A stretch of DNA of 21,252 bases, taken from contig DAOTWP010000339.1 of NCBI GenBank assembly GCA_034435675.1, positions 1 to 21,252 on the forward strand, given 5' to 3'. Under the pieces are notes generated by a model. It was not told the origin of the DNA, searched no databases, and saw nothing but the letters and a program-made list of their open reading frames with translations. How positions within the stretch are numbered: position 1 is the first letter of the stretch; every line of letters starts with the position of its first letter. This DNA comes from DAOTWP01 sp034435675 (GTDB lineage: Bacteria; Chloroflexota; Anaerolineae; Aggregatilineales; Phototrophicaceae). The position numbers and the translations under genes are program-made. Shown here piece by piece: positions 21,241-21,252 of the stretch.

Positions 21241-21252
21241 TACACTGACAAG

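Overview
The window reads as a chromosomal segment of a GC-rich, free-living bacterium, most probably a member of the Chloroflexota (Anaerolineae-like). This is an inference. It rests on Thr/Pro/Ala-rich linkers of the TPxP/TATP type between an envelope anchor or SH3 repeats and an outer domain, on M23-SH3b, LysM-C39 and HEAT-membrane proteins, on KimA-type potassium uptake, and on intergenic spaces packed with short dispersed palindromes. There are no phage genes, transposases, rRNA genes or CRISPR arrays. Most genes are single transcription units, each with its own -10-like box and a good Shine-Dalgarno sequence.

Left part (1-5065): the 3' end of dinB (DNA polymerase IV), alanine dehydrogenase (ald), a hairpin-rich spacer, a tandem-TIR protein, a small two-helix membrane protein, a convergent enoyl-CoA hydratase separated from it by a palindromic terminator, and a textbook tRNA-Gly(GCC) unit with promoter and terminator.

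Middle part (5066-12574): two genes for envelope-type proteins on the minus strand (an SH3b-linker-M23 peptidase and a HEAT/one-TM protein), then a MocR-type GntR/aminotransferase regulator with an ATACCA-type operator, and a metallophosphoesterase gene overlapping an unknown gene by 4 bp (ATGA). The spaces here hold two large imperfect inverted repeats that share a CCGGACAAGGGGAT-like core with the terminator palindrome at 3976-4008.

Potassium/stress block (12575-17390): a KdpD-like histidine kinase reduced to DUF4118-GAF-like-kinase, an overlapping KdpE-like regulator, a convergent KimA-type K+ importer, and a separate UspA-like protein. KdpFABC is absent. Direct repeats with 11-bp spacing sit at the -35 position of the kimA-like promoter and are a plausible site for the response regulator. 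The pieces that normally form one KdpD protein (USP plus DUF4118 kinase) appear here as separate genes beside a different K+ transporter.

Right part (17391-21252): a LysM-C39 protease-like protein, a small two-TM protein, a LiaF/toast-rack-like membrane protein with seven GxG turns, an Arg-rich 97-residue protein whose promoter carries a GAAC-N4-GTTC SOS-type box, a 76-residue unknown protein, and a 96-bp MITE-like hairpin with a diverged inverted copy about 10.6 kb upstream. The most interesting leads are the K+ module with its operator, the SOS-box small protein, the TIR locus with its structured flanks, and the two dispersed-repeat families.
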